From: DAOUAT01 sp964551735
GTDB lineage: Bacteria > Chloroflexota > Anaerolineae > CG2-30-64-16
DNA length: 64,000 nucleotides
Direction of reading: 5' to 3'
NCBI GenBank assembly: GCA_964551735.1
Contig: CAZKEF010000003.1
Coordinates: 62,001-126,000, forward strand
Shown: positions 44,032-52,767 of the stretch, one piece after another
Numbering within the stretch: position 1 is the stretch's first letter
Layout of the letters: every line of letters starts with the position of its first letter
Notes under the pieces: generated by a model
What the model was told of the DNA's origin: nothing
What the model saw: only the letters and a program-made list of their open reading frames with translations
Databases searched by the model: none
Position numbers and translations under genes: made by a program

Positions 44032-44059
44032 TTGAATTCCTTGCTTCCTCGTGTATAAT
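44032..44059 (+). promoter_or_regulatory. promoter of the LysM protein gene
   Basis: TTGAAT (44032-44037) and a consensus TATAAT (44054-44059) spaced by 16 nt, 67 nt ahead of the start codon. Confidence 0.65.
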
Positions 44060-44125
44060 TCTCGTATTCTGAGATGACGGGCCTGCCGTCTGGGCGGCCC
44101 GGCCATTCACATCAAGGAGTGGACT

Positions 44126-45853
44126 ATGACCTCGCTTCGCGCACGTTCCTTCAGCCTGATCGCAGTTTTGCTGCTGGCGGTTTCCATGCTAATACCTGCC
44201 ATCAGCCAGGCTGCCGCCCAGGCACAGACCGCCTGCACTGGCTACTACTACGTCGTGCAGCGCGGGGACACGTGGAACACCGTCTCGCAAGCCACAGGCG
44301 TCACTGTCACCGAGTTGATACGCGCCAATCCCCAAGCGCTCCGTTGGAACAGTTGGTTGTGGATCGGCGACCGGCTCTGCATTCCGGCACGCAGCAGCGC
44401 CCCGGCCCAGCCTGCCAGCGGCGGCTACTGGTATCAAGTGAAGCCCGGCGATACTTGGAACACGGTGTCCACGGCCACCGGTGTGCCGGTACGTGAGCTC
44501 TGGCGCGTCAATCCCGGCCTGGTAAACGCGAGATACTGGCTATACATCGGTCAGCGCGTCTGGATCCCGGCAGCGCCCCCGGACGGCACAGATGGTGCAG
44601 CCCAAACCGAAGCAACGCCTGAACCAACGACCCCGCCTGCGCCCGCCGTGGTAGAACCGACGCCCACCGTCGTCGCTACCGCCACAGCAACACCGACGCC
44701 CACGGCCGTCGCGACGGCTACGCCGACGCCTACCGCGGTCGCCACCGCTACGCCGACGCCCACGGCCACCCTGGTCGTAGCTGCCAGGCCCACAACTGCC
44801 AGTGGCTGCCCGGGGATCCTGGCCGATTATCCGGCCGCGATCCTGGCTCACCTCAACACTGCACGCAACACAGTTGCTACCCTGACCGCCTGGCTGACCA
44901 AGTGCCAGGCCAGCGGCGAGGGCCGCGGTGACGTCGTGACGGCCAACATCCAATCTGCCCGCAGCACTGATGTGGTGATCACGCTGCGCGACCCGCTGGG
45001 CGATCCCATCTCAGCCAAGGGCATGCTGCTGATCTACCATACATCGCAGCAGGGATACACCCTGGCCCGCCAGGCCGAAGGCACAGGCGCAGTCGCCCTG
45101 CTCCAGGCGAGCGACCTCAACGGTGACAAGAAAGTGGATGTGGTCTGGACCGATACCTCTTGCGGCGCGCACACCTGCTTCTCGACCCTGTTCGTTGACA
45201 CCTGGGACGGCGCGGCCTACCAGGATTGGCTGGCCGGCGAGCCGACCATCGCCTCGGCTGAGTTCTCCTTCAAAGACGTGACACCTGATGGCAGCGGCCA
45301 GGAGATCATCATGCACGGCGGCGTCATCGGCTCGGTCGGTGCCGGGCCTCAACGCGGCTGGACCGAAACCTATGCCTCGCTCAAAGACGCCCCGTATACG
45401 CTGTTCAAACAGGTCTACGACGCGTCCACATGCCTCTATCACCAGATCCTGGATGCCAACCAGGCGCTGGATAACTGGACCAAACAGGGCTTTGATCCGG
45501 CCATCGCCGCGTACAGAACCGCCATCGGGGATAAGGCCGCGGAAGCCTGCGGCACGATCCCTGATGAGCTCGTCACCCTGCGCGATTTCGCCCGATTCCG
45601 GCTGATCGTCGCCTATGTGGGCGGCGGCGAAGCGGCCGAGGCCGAAAAACTGGCGCCCCAAATCACCCAACCTGGGCTGCGCGGGGCAGCAGAGATCTTC
45701 CTGAAGTCCTACAAATCTACCCGCAGCGTGCTGCAGGCTTGCCGCGACACCACCGCGTATGCGCAAACGACGCCGGGCGCTTGGGAGTTTCTGGCCGATT
45801 GGGGTTATGCCAACCCCAGCTTCAAGGCTGAGGACCTCTGCCCGCTGAACTGA
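44126..45853 (+). CDS. secreted protein with two LysM domains
   Basis: 575 residues with AAGGAG before the ATG. A signal peptide (SLIAVLLLAVSMLIPAISQA) is followed by two LysM repeats (about 40-87 and 103-150), both with the shared YY/WYQV..GDTWNTVS pattern, indicating peptidoglycan or glycan binding. Next is a low-complexity linker of Thr/Pro/Ala (about 155-225), then a C-terminal domain of unknown type with ASDLNGDKKVDVVWTDTSC, a VCBS/FG-GAP-like calcium motif, and helical repeats to the end. No enzyme motif is recognised. It probably resides at the cell surface. Confidence 0.85.
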   Translation: MTSLRARSFSLIAVLLLAVSMLIPAISQAAAQAQTACTGYYYVVQRGDTWNTVSQATGVTVTELIRANPQALRWNSWLWIGDRLCIPARSSAPAQPASGGYWYQVKPGDTWNTVSTATGVPVRELWRVNPGLVNARYWLYIGQRVWIPAAPPDGTDGAAQTEATPEPTTPPAPAVVEPTPTVVATATATPTPTAVATATPTPTAVATATPTPTATLVVAARPTTASGCPGILADYPAAILAHLNTARNTVATLTAWLTKCQASGEGRGDVVTANIQSARSTDVVITLRDPLGDPISAKGMLLIYHTSQQGYTLARQAEGTGAVALLQASDLNGDKKVDVVWTDTSCGAHTCFSTLFVDTWDGAAYQDWLAGEPTIASAEFSFKDVTPDGSGQEIIMHGGVIGSVGAGPQRGWTETYASLKDAPYTLFKQVYDASTCLYHQILDANQALDNWTKQGFDPAIAAYRTAIGDKAAEACGTIPDELVTLRDFARFRLIVAYVGGGEAAEAEKLAPQITQPGLRGAAEIFLKSYKSTRSVLQACRDTTAYAQTTPGAWEFLADWGYANPSFKAEDLCPLN

Positions 45854-45889
45854 TCTCAAAACGGTCTCAGCGCGTGGCCGTTCAGACCG

Positions 45890-45915
45890 GGCTCAGAATA
45901 CGAACATTCTGAGCC
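45890..45915. terminator. hairpin downstream of the LysM gene
   Basis: A perfect 10-bp stem (45890-45899 with 45906-45915) around a 6-nt loop, 36 bp after the stop. No T-run follows, so the terminator function is tentative. Confidence 0.5.
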
Positions 45916-45935
45916 GAATGAAGCGGCGAGCGGAG

Positions 45936-45990
45936 TGTAGTCGAAGGATGTGGAGCGACCCGCATCGGCCGCATCCTTCGACTCCGGGCT
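45936..45990. repeat. palindromic intergenic element (GTCGAAGGATG type)
   Basis: GTCGAAGGATG (45940-45950) pairs with 45972-45982. It resembles family G at 54480. The rest of the gap, 45991-46109, has short inverted stretches (GCGAAGCGGCTTCGC) but no gene. Confidence 0.6.
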
Positions 45991-46109
45991 ATCCCCCTCC
46001 GCTTACGCGAAGCGGCTTCGCTCGGCCGTTTTAGTGCAGCACGGTGGCCCGAACGCCGTGACAACTCCGCTCAGGAGGCTCGGCGACGGCTGAACGATCG
46101 CCAGGTACA

Positions 46110-46979
46110 CTACTTTGCCTCAGGTGGCGCTGCCGGAGGCGGCTCCGCCGGCTGTTGCTTGATCAGCTCGTAGATATCAACTGGCTTTTCCGGCCCTGCC
46201 ACGGGCGCGGGCGGCGCTGCAGGGCGGACTGGTTCGCCAGCCGGCGGCAGCATCTCTGTGACGGACGCGCCGGGCGCAGGGGTCACAGCTTCATAATCGG
46301 GCACAGGCGCCGGTGCAACCTTCTCTCGCCGCGCGGCGCGCAAGCCAAATGTGACGACAATCAACCCTGCCCCGGCAACCACCAGCAAGATTGGCCACCA
46401 ATTCATCACCAGCACCGGCAGGCGCAGCGTCTGCATCACCGTCACCAGGCCCAACAGCAGCAGCGCACCCGCCGGGATCGCAGCCCACCGCGTATCAGGC
46501 TGGCCGAACCGGATGGCGTAGAGCAAAAGGAATACCAGGCCGATGCCGGCGAAAAGCACTGCCAACCGGCTGCTGTACGTCAAGTCCGACCAGAACCCCA
46601 GCAGGATGCCGACCACCGTGAGCACGCCGGCCGGGATGACGGCCCACCAATGCTGGCGCCGGGTCAACAACACCACCAAAAACCCGAGCGCCATGCTGAA
46701 CAGCGCCAAAGGGCTGCTCCATGCCTCCATCTGGATGCCTTGGGATTGAAGGACCAACAGCCCGCCGACGCCCGCCAACGTAAACCCGGGCACGGCGCGC
46801 CACCACCGCTCCAGGTCAAGCGCGAACCAAACCAGGAACCCAATGCCCGCCGCAGCGAACAGGGCGCCCCAGATCAAATCGCCCCAGGCGCCGAACAGGC
46901 CGAGCCCTTTCAACTGCAAGAATAGCCCGGCGACCAGCAAAAAAATGCCCCAAATAAGCGCAGCAGAAAAGCGTTTCAT
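46110..46979 (-). CDS. polytopic membrane protein of unknown function
   Basis: The start at 46979 (MKRFSAALIWGIFLLVAGLF) has GGAGG 8 nt ahead; 289 residues. About eight to nine closely packed membrane segments make up residues 5-220, followed by a cytoplasmic Pro/Ala-rich tail (EPVRPAAPPAPVAGPE). The first segments recall the DUF5668/LiaF-like membrane region, but the match is weak. It is followed upstream by another membrane protein gene 18 bp away. The function is unknown. Confidence 0.75.
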   Translation of the reverse strand: MKRFSAALIWGIFLLVAGLFLQLKGLGLFGAWGDLIWGALFAAAGIGFLVWFALDLERWWRAVPGFTLAGVGGLLVLQSQGIQMEAWSSPLALFSMALGFLVVLLTRRQHWWAVIPAGVLTVVGILLGFWSDLTYSSRLAVLFAGIGLVFLLLYAIRFGQPDTRWAAIPAGALLLLGLVTVMQTLRLPVLVMNWWPILLVVAGAGLIVVTFGLRAARREKVAPAPVPDYEAVTPAPGASVTEMLPPAGEPVRPAAPPAPVAGPEKPVDIYELIKQQPAEPPPAAPPEAK

Positions 46980-46997
46980 GTTGGTATCCTCCACGAC

Positions 46998-47324
46998 CTA
47001 ACTTGCGGCCGTCCGCCAGCCACCGACACGCGCGGCGCGCCAACCAGCGATCATCTGCCAGGCAAAGGCCACCGCCAGTACGGCCCAGGCAACCCGTTCC
47101 CAGAGGGTCAGCGCGCCCCAGCTCAGGCTGATAGCGAAAAGCAACAATCCGGCGGCAACCGACACTTGCATGAGCGGCCAAGCAAACGCCTGGCGCAGCC
47201 GCATGCGGCGCCGTCCGGCATCCCACATGACGTAACTCCACGCGGCCAGCGCGATGCTCAGCCCCAGTATCCACAGCGCGTTCCGGGCTACGCCGGGCCA
47301 ATCAATCAGTATCATATCAGGCAT
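46998..47324 (-). CDS. small membrane protein of unknown function
   Basis: 108 residues with three probable membrane segments (about 12-32, 48-68 and 72-92). It begins behind GAGG and ends 18 bp ahead of the next membrane-protein start, so the two are likely co-transcribed. No family is recognised. Confidence 0.65.
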   Translation of the reverse strand: MPDMILIDWPGVARNALWILGLSIALAAWSYVMWDAGRRRMRLRQAFAWPLMQVSVAAGLLLFAISLSWGALTLWERVAWAVLAVAFAWQMIAGWRAARVGGWRTAAS

Positions 47325-47486
47325 ATCAGCCGTGCCTCAGGGCAAGCTCTGAGCTCCTTCGAAGGTGGTGTTTGCGCAACGGGTGGCCGCAACCTTCGGC
47401 TGGCTATTCTGATTAAGAGAGTTGGCGTGCAGACCTGGTCAGGGTGCTGGCGAACTAGTTGAACGAAGGTATCAGATGTGGTTGTA

Positions 47487-48140
47487 CTATGAGCCAGACG
47501 CGGGCAGATGACCCCTATCCTTCAGCCAGTCAACTGCACCGATCAGGTCCGGCTCAAACACCACATCGGCGCGGGTGCGCAGCTCCGGCCATTTGGGATT
47601 CACGGTCATGCGCACCCCGGCGCAATCGAATAGCTCCAGGTCGCCGCGGGTGTCGCCGGCCGCCAGGGTCTCTTCGGGCGCGACGCCTAGCCGCGCCATC
47701 AGCGCACGGGCAAACGCGGCCTTGCCGCCCTCAGGCACGTGGTTGATCGCGGTGCCATCCAGAAGGCCGTCCCGGATGTTCAGCTCGTTGGCCAGGACGT
47801 AGTCCAGGCCAAACTCGGCGACGACAGGATCGGTGTTCAACGTGAAGCCCGCGCTGACCAGCGCCACCGTGACCCCGGCCGCCTTCAAGCCGCGCAACAA
47901 CTCCGGCGCGCCAGGCAGATAGGGGTTATAGGTCAGCAGTTCATGAAGTCGAGCGACCGGCTGGCCGGCCCACAACGCAACGTCGCGGGCCAGCCACTCG
48001 CCGTAGCTGATCTCGCCCGCCAGCGCCAGCTCACGGTTAGACTGCGCCAGGTGCGCCACGCCTAACCGCTCGTGCAGATACTGATATGGCGACTCAGCCT
48101 GCTTCAGGGTGCCATCCAGATCAAGGACAGCCAGGCGCAA
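47487..48140 (-). CDS. HAD-superfamily phosphatase (SerB-like)
   Basis: A phosphomonoesterase with the HAD motifs: I LAVLDLDGTL, II LVSAGFTL, III GGKAAFARALMARLG and IV AAGDTRGDLELF. The start is uncertain; TTG at 48140 (LRLAVLDLDG) is taken, giving 217 residues, just 7 nt after the upstream stop. A longer frame runs into the upstream gene. The family includes phosphoserine phosphatases. It is coupled to an acidic protein of unknown function. Confidence 0.85.
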   Translation of the reverse strand: MRLAVLDLDGTLKQAESPYQYLHERLGVAHLAQSNRELALAGEISYGEWLARDVALWAGQPVARLHELLTYNPYLPGAPELLRGLKAAGVTVALVSAGFTLNTDPVVAEFGLDYVLANELNIRDGLLDGTAINHVPEGGKAAFARALMARLGVAPEETLAAGDTRGDLELFDCAGVRMTVNPKWPELRTRADVVFEPDLIGAVDWLKDRGHLPASGS

Positions 48141-48147
48141 AGAACGT

Positions 48148-48636
48148 TTACGCTTCGTCAGAATCGCCTTCCTCAGGTTCCCACTCGCTGACCATCCAGG
48201 CGCTGCACACCAGGACCATCTCGACCTTTTCGTCACGGCCGAAGGCGAGCGCCAGGCCGCCCTCTTCGTCAGCCTCGCCGTAGTCGAGCAGCGCCAGCTT
48301 GTCGTCGGCCAGTCGGCCCACGGCCTCGAAGATGTTGTCCATGCCTACCACCGGATCCGCATTGGGATCGGGATAGGCAGTGGTGACGTAAAGCTCAAGC
48401 GCCTGACTATCCTCGAGGTAAAGATCGCAGTCAAAGAAGACGCGATCGCCAGCCGCGACCGGTTCCTCTTCTTCTTCGTCACCGATGGAATCCTCGTACA
48501 ACTCGACGCCCAAGACCTTGAGGCCGAGCATCTCCTCTAACTCGGCTCGGCGGTCGTCGTCCAGCTCCGAGAAGAGATCGTCATCCATCATTGCGCCCAG
48601 ATCGTCGAATTCCTCGTCTTTTCCGTTCTTAGACAT
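48148..48636 (-). CDS. highly acidic protein of unknown function
   Basis: 162 residues, very rich in Asp and Glu (DEEFDDLGAMMDDDLFSELD at the start, IGDEEEEEP in the middle), with AAGGAG before the ATG. The second half forms a plausible alpha-beta domain (VFFDCDLYLEDSQALELYVT, MDNIFEAVGRLADDKLALLD). No family is recognised. It precedes the HAD phosphatase, and both end or start within 8 nt of each other. Confidence 0.7.
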   Translation of the reverse strand: MSKNGKDEEFDDLGAMMDDDLFSELDDDRRAELEEMLGLKVLGVELYEDSIGDEEEEEPVAAGDRVFFDCDLYLEDSQALELYVTTAYPDPNADPVVGMDNIFEAVGRLADDKLALLDYGEADEEGGLALAFGRDEKVEMVLVCSAWMVSEWEPEEGDSDEA

Positions 48637-48666
48637 GTGAGCATTCTCCTTGTATATGAAATGTCC

Positions 48667-50013
48667 TCAGGCTGCGAAACGCCGCATGAATTCGACAAGG
48701 AATTCGATGTGGCGGAAGTAGTCTACCAACCGGATGTTTTCGTTAGGCGCATGCATGCGCATGCCAGGATACCCCACGCCTGCAATGATCGCGCCGGGGG
48801 TACCAACCCCTTGCACCAGATCGAACAGCGGCCCCGAACCGCCGTGCGATGGATAGACCACCGGCTCATGGCCGTAGACTGCGGTCGCAGCGCCGATAGC
48901 AGCTTTCACCACCGCGGCGTCCAGGTCAGAGCGCGCGCTGATCATGCCGACGTAGCTGTGGACCTCGATGTCGCTGAATCCGCGGCGGTCTAGGTGCTCG
49001 CGAAGCAGCCGAGCCACCAACTCCGGCGTCAGATCGGGCACGAGGCGGAAATCCAGCTTAGCCATAGCAGCGCTGGGCAGGACAGTTTTCTCGCCCTCGT
49101 CAATGAAGCCGCTGCGCAGGCCGCAGATGGTGCACGTGGGCGCGGTCAGGAAACGCGTGAGCGCGGCTTCGTCGCTCATGTCGTTGAGGAAGGCAGGGAG
49201 GCCCCAGTTGGCTTTCATGGCCGCGCCGTCGCAGGGGATACGGCGGATGTAGGCCAGCTCGGCCTCAGTCGGCGGCCGCACGTGCGCCATCAGGCCGTCA
49301 ACGGTGATGTTATCTTGGGCATCCTTCAGGGTGCTCAAGGCGTGCACCAGGCGCCAGGCCGGGTTGGGCGCCATCGGCGCATAGGCGGAATGAAGATCGT
49401 AGGCTGCACCACGGGCGCGCAGCTCGAAATAGGCGATGCCTTTGACGCCGGCATAGAAGGTGTAACGCTCAGCGTCATCGAAGCCGCCCCCTTCCCAGAT
49501 CGCGCCGTCTGCGCGCAGCAGATCGGCATGTTGCCGGGCGACCGGGGCCAAGTGCGGGCTGCCCACCTCCTCTTCCCCCTCCACGAAGAACTTCACTCGC
49601 AACGGCAGCTCGCCGTAAGCAGCTCGATACACTTCAACCGCATGGATGCGAGCCACCGTGTCGCCCTTGTCATCGGCCGCACCACGGGCATAGAGCTTAC
49701 CATCTCGCACAGCAGGTGCATAGGGCGGCGTCTCCCACTGGTCCAGAGGATCGGGCGGTTGGACATCGTAGTGCGAATAGCTGAGCAGGCTGCGAGGGCC
49801 ATGCCCGATTTCCCCAAAGACGATCTGCGGCGCGTCATCTACTGCCAGGTGTTGGACATCAGCGCCCAACGCCCGCAGCCGCCGTGCCACCCAATCTGCA
49901 GCGCCGGTCAAACCGGCGGTGTTGCCGTTTTCACTGGGGAAGCTGAGGAGCTCTTTGAACTCAGCAAGGTAGCGCTCGCGATTTGCCTGGATGATGGTTC
50001 GGACGTGTTCCAT
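48667..50013 (-). CDS. M20-family metallopeptidase (dipeptidase)
   Basis: Hydrolyses dipeptides or N-acyl amino acids using two zinc ions. The start at 50013 follows GGAG; 448 residues. The metal ligands are read in SYSHYDVQPPDPLDQW (H and D), RGAADDKGD (bridging Asp), FVEGEEEVGSPH (catalytic and ligand Glu), GGGFDDAERY and a late SHGGSGPLFDLVQ histidine. The dimerisation domain is at about 180-350. Cytoplasmic. It is transcribed on its own upstream of the acidic protein gene. Confidence 0.92.
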   Translation of the reverse strand: MEHVRTIIQANRERYLAEFKELLSFPSENGNTAGLTGAADWVARRLRALGADVQHLAVDDAPQIVFGEIGHGPRSLLSYSHYDVQPPDPLDQWETPPYAPAVRDGKLYARGAADDKGDTVARIHAVEVYRAAYGELPLRVKFFVEGEEEVGSPHLAPVARQHADLLRADGAIWEGGGFDDAERYTFYAGVKGIAYFELRARGAAYDLHSAYAPMAPNPAWRLVHALSTLKDAQDNITVDGLMAHVRPPTEAELAYIRRIPCDGAAMKANWGLPAFLNDMSDEAALTRFLTAPTCTICGLRSGFIDEGEKTVLPSAAMAKLDFRLVPDLTPELVARLLREHLDRRGFSDIEVHSYVGMISARSDLDAAVVKAAIGAATAVYGHEPVVYPSHGGSGPLFDLVQGVGTPGAIIAGVGYPGMRMHAPNENIRLVDYFRHIEFLVEFMRRFAA

Positions 50014-50257
50014 GTTGTGCTCCATCGTGCAGTCAGGGACAGATTATACCACGCCTGAGCACGGGAGCGAATTTAGGGCAAGGCCACCAATCGAAAAGCA
50101 CACGTTGCATCATTGTTCAACGGTTGCTCGCTGTCAGCGTCATCTTGCGATTTCCCTGCAACAAGATCATGTATTACAATGCTATCTAGCCTGGCGCCCG
50201 GTTTAGGTCAAACATGCACAGTAACCGGCAAGTCATCACGGGATCAGGAGGTTACAC

Positions 50258-51250
50258 ATGGCAGAGCAACCGCATCCGGCGACGCCTGGGCGCCGAAAGA
50301 AGGTCACTGGTTTCTGGCTGACCATTGCCACCCTGGCGTTAGCCCTGGCTGCGGGGGCTTCCATCCGAGCCAACGCCTTGGGACCGATGCCTTCGGCTCG
50401 CGCCGTCCAGGCTGCGGCCCCTGCACAGCAAGTTGTTGTGCTCGCACCCACGCCGGTGATGATCCCGCTGCAATTTCCTGATGACTTTCTGCCAACGGCG
50501 TTTTCGTTCTATGTGGAACCCACGCCTTATCCCCCCCTACCCGCCGATCTGCAGGGCAAGATCCTGTTCCTGTCCGATGTCAACATGGAGACAACGGGCT
50601 ATCTTTGGTACAACGACGACCGCTGCGACGATCTGGTGGACGACCTGAGCGAGGATTCATATGTATATGTGATTGACCCCCTCACGCAGGGGCTCTGGCT
50701 CCTGACCGACGCGTGGCCTTATATGGCTGCGGCGGAGCGGGAGTCTTCCTCGGCAAACCTAAACTACCGCGCCCTCGTCAAAGACGAGAATCGCCACGAG
50801 ATAGAGTGCTATTGGGACTACGACTGGGACGCTGATGAGTTCTATGAGGTGTGCGAGCCCAGTTATCCCATCCCGCAGTACCGCATCAAATACTACGACC
50901 GCCAATTCGACGTCACCAACGACCTGACGCGCTTCGGTGCAGGGGATGCGTGGGACCCTGCATGGTCGCCGGTCAGGGACGAAGTGGTTTTCGTAAGCAA
51001 CGACAGTGGCAACGATGAGATCTACGTGGTGACCAAGGACCAGTGGCCGGCGCGGCAGCTCACACACAATACCGGCGCGTGGGATAAACACCCAAGCTGG
51101 TCACCCGATGGCCGCAGCATCGCCTTCTACTCCAGCCGTGGGGGGCAACAGCAGCTCTGGCTGATGGATGCAGACGGGACAAACCAGCGGCCGTTGACTG
51201 ATCCGCTCTATCGGGCTTGCTCGCCGATCTGGGTGAAATACCTGGACTAG
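50258..51250 (+). CDS. membrane-anchored TolB-like beta-propeller protein
   Basis: 330 residues, with CAGGAGG before the ATG. An N-terminal anchor (GFWLTIATLALALAAGASI, about 18-36) is followed by a linker and PD40/WD40-like repeats: AWDPAWSPVRDEVVFVSNDS and AWDKHPSWSPDGRSIAFYSS with DEIYVV and QLWLMDADGTNQRPLT. Earlier, a cysteine- and aromatic-rich region (YNDDRCDDLVDD, CYWDYDWD) is unusual. The propeller likely binds proteins or glycans outside the cell. The function is unknown. Confidence 0.8.
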   Translation: MAEQPHPATPGRRKKVTGFWLTIATLALALAAGASIRANALGPMPSARAVQAAAPAQQVVVLAPTPVMIPLQFPDDFLPTAFSFYVEPTPYPPLPADLQGKILFLSDVNMETTGYLWYNDDRCDDLVDDLSEDSYVYVIDPLTQGLWLLTDAWPYMAAAERESSSANLNYRALVKDENRHEIECYWDYDWDADEFYEVCEPSYPIPQYRIKYYDRQFDVTNDLTRFGAGDAWDPAWSPVRDEVVFVSNDSGNDEIYVVTKDQWPARQLTHNTGAWDKHPSWSPDGRSIAFYSSRGGQQQLWLMDADGTNQRPLTDPLYRACSPIWVKYLD

Positions 51251-51268
51251 AAGCGGATGGTCATCCGG

Positions 51269-51310
51269 AGCGATGTGGCCTGGTTACGAACCGGGCCACA
51301 TCGCTTTTCT
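51269..51310 (+). terminator. rho-independent terminator after the beta-propeller gene
   Basis: AGCGATGTGGCC (51269-51280) pairs with GGCCACATCGCT (51294-51305), with a small inner stem, followed by TTTTCT. Confidence 0.85.
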
Positions 51311-51449
51311 GCCTCGGTTGTGGAAGGAAAGACACAGTACTTACGAGGCGCTACGGGTAGAATTCATATCCCAAGTTTTGGGCCAGATAGCAGCCCCGTC
51401 ATCGGGTGCTTATGTAGCGAAACAAGTGTGTGGTGAAAGGTGAATTGAG

Positions 51450-52652
51450 ATGAAGATGCGACACATCTTACTCCTGGGCCTTGTCATGATGGCCTTAGCT
51501 GCGTGTGGTGGGGCATCTGCCACACAGACGCCGGCCGACCAGCTCATTGGCCAGGCGGCGCAGGCGCCAACAGCCACGCCAAGCCCGGCCCTTACCGCGA
51601 CCCCGGTCCCGCCGACCGTTACCCCTACAGCAACGCCGTCGCCGACCCGAACACCGTCGCCGCCTGCCACCCCAACCGCCACTGCGTCACCCACCCCTAC
51701 GGCTACACCAACGCCGATCGAACCGTTGACGATCGCGTTCATGCGCACGCAGGAGTATCCCGGCAGTGACATCGTCGTCGAGCAGACGCTGCAACCGGGC
51801 GCGAATTACCAGCGCTACATCGCCTCTTACCTTTCCGATGGGCTGAAGCAGTATGCCCTGCTCACCGTACCCAACGGCCAGAAGCCGGCAACTGGTTGGC
51901 CGGTGATCGTTTTCAACCACGGCTACATCCCGCCTGCGCAGTATCGCACCACCGAGCGTTATGTTGCCTACGTGGATGGCTTCGCCCGCAACGGCTACAT
52001 CGTGTTCCGGCCCGATTACCGCGGTCACGGCAATTCCGAGGGCCAGGCCACCGGCGGCTACGGCTCGCCCGCCTACACCGTTGATGTGCTGAACGCCGTA
52101 GCGTCCATGAAGCGTTACGCCGACGCCGACCCGAACCGCATCGGCATGTGGGGCCACTCCATGGGCGGGCACATCACTCTGCGCGCCATGGTGACCACGC
52201 AGGACGTCAAGGCGGGGGTGATCTGGGCCGGTGTGGTCGCGTCATACCCTGATCTGATGAGCCGTTGGCGGCGGTCAACAGCCGCACCAACCCCAAGCAT
52301 CCCACAGAGCGCGCGACGGTGGCGAACGGAGTTCACTGAGAAGTACGGCACCCCGGAGCAGAACCCTCTGTTCTGGGCTTCCATCTCGCCCAGCGCGTTC
52401 CTGACCGACCTATCGGGGCCGGTGCAACTTCATCATGGAACGGCGGATAGCGATGTGCCGGTGGAATTCTCCAGTAACCTCTTCCAACAGGCCCAGTCGG
52501 AGGGGATCTCAATGCCGGTGGAATATTACGAGTATCCGGGGGACAACCATAACCTATCGAATAGCTTCAACACGGCCATGCAGCGTTCTGTTGCGTTCTT
52601 TGACAAGTATGTGAAGAACCTGAGCTTACAGACAGCGGGCAACAGACCGTAA
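51450..52652 (+). CDS. secreted lipoprotein alpha/beta-hydrolase
   Basis: 400 residues. The lipoprotein signal ends in LAAC with lipidated Cys19, and a Thr/Pro-rich linker covers about 30-90. The hydrolase domain has PVIVFNHGYIPP (oxyanion loop), FRPDYRGHGNS, the nucleophile in GMWGHSMGGH, an acid in LHHGTADSDVP and the histidine in YPGDNHNLSN, a prolyl-oligopeptidase/acyl-peptidase-like layout. It is on the outer face of the membrane. It resembles the secreted hydrolase at 35566, without clear operon partners. Confidence 0.88.
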   Translation: MKMRHILLLGLVMMALAACGGASATQTPADQLIGQAAQAPTATPSPALTATPVPPTVTPTATPSPTRTPSPPATPTATASPTPTATPTPIEPLTIAFMRTQEYPGSDIVVEQTLQPGANYQRYIASYLSDGLKQYALLTVPNGQKPATGWPVIVFNHGYIPPAQYRTTERYVAYVDGFARNGYIVFRPDYRGHGNSEGQATGGYGSPAYTVDVLNAVASMKRYADADPNRIGMWGHSMGGHITLRAMVTTQDVKAGVIWAGVVASYPDLMSRWRRSTAAPTPSIPQSARRWRTEFTEKYGTPEQNPLFWASISPSAFLTDLSGPVQLHHGTADSDVPVEFSSNLFQQAQSEGISMPVEYYEYPGDNHNLSNSFNTAMQRSVAFFDKYVKNLSLQTAGNRP

Positions 52653-52705
52653 GTCAAAGGGTTCCGATCATCGCGGAACGACGCCAAGCACCCCATAGAA
52701 CGCAA

Positions 52706-52738
52706 GTGGCTCGGCCCCTTCACAGGGAACCGAGCCAC
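52706..52738. terminator. hairpin between convergent genes
   Basis: GTGGCTCGG (52706-52714) pairs with 52730-52738. It lies between the lipoprotein hydrolase and the SPFH gene; no strong T-run, so the efficiency is uncertain. Confidence 0.6.
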
Positions 52739-52767
52739 GACATCCCTTGTTTCCGCTACCCAACCAC

